From: DASPLH01 sp035627675
GTDB taxonomy: Bacteria > Acidobacteriota > Terriglobia > Terriglobales > Acidobacteriaceae
Length of the DNA stretch: 11,774 nt
NCBI GenBank assembly: GCA_035627675.1
Contig: DASPLH010000129.1
Span: 1-11,774 of the forward strand
Reading direction: 5' to 3'
The notes under the pieces are model-generated. The model was not told the DNA's origin. It saw only the letters and a program-made list of their open reading frames with translations, and did no database searches. The first letter of the stretch is position 1. Every line of letters starts with the position of its first letter. The translations under genes were made by a program, and so were the position numbers. This document shows, one piece after another, positions 11,761 to 11,774 of this stretch.

Positions 11761-11774
11761 GCTGCGGAGTCGCG

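Overview
The window looks like chromosomal DNA of an Acidobacteriota bacterium, probably in or near the Terriglobia. This is inferred from the GC-rich coding style, an exported carboxypeptidase-regulatory plus TPR protein, a receiver-PATAN (DUF4388) response regulator, and above all the intergenic repeats: CTTCAG-loop hairpins, GGGTGCCCCAC-type palindromes, the CCTGAGCGAAGCGAAGGA repeat and ATCCGTGG decamers. No single marker gene proves the phylum. There is no rRNA, tRNA, transposase, phage gene or CRISPR array. All genes but one lie on the minus strand, so transcription mostly runs from right to left. Layout, left to right: positions 1-112 hold the first 37 codons of purL (minus). A 385-nt divergent gap full of hairpin repeats separates it from a small DUF2905 membrane protein (498-728, the only plus-strand gene). 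After a repeat-bearing convergent gap come a DUF457/YdjM-like membrane metal-dependent hydrolase (908-1993), a diacylglycerol-kinase-family lipid kinase (2087-3043), mogA (3045-3545), a receiver-PATAN response regulator (3538-4290), moaC (4293-4799) and moeA (4871-6145). From moaC to the lipid kinase the genes overlap or lie 1-2 nt apart, so they are almost certainly one operon. With moeA 71 nt upstream of moaC, the group covers three molybdenum cofactor steps: MoaC in pterin precursor synthesis, MogA in molybdopterin adenylylation, MoeA in molybdate insertion. A repeat-rich gap and a strong terminator (6324-6347) separate moeA from a secreted TPR protein (6365-7417). Next are the three preQ0 genes queC (7519-8217), queE (8391-9074) and queD (9226-9603), which convert the GCH1 product to 7-cyano-7-deazaguanine for queuosine or deazaguanine modification. 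Unlike the Moco genes they are spaced by 150-175 nt gaps, each filled by a different repeat family. Upstream of queD are a three-helix membrane protein of unknown function (9657-10031) and an HD-GYP signalling protein (10122-11567) with a receiver-like N-terminus, a long coiled insert between the two catalytic motifs, and a 27-bp palindromic repeat inserted in frame. The most interesting signals are the hairpins with variable stems and a constant C-TTCA-G tip, including one that supplies the lipid kinase stop codon; the palindromic repeat that has entered the HD-GYP coding sequence; a response regulator embedded with gene overlap in a Moco operon; and several start codons lying right behind -10-like hexamers with no Shine-Dalgarno sequence. 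No complete new defence or mobile system is visible.
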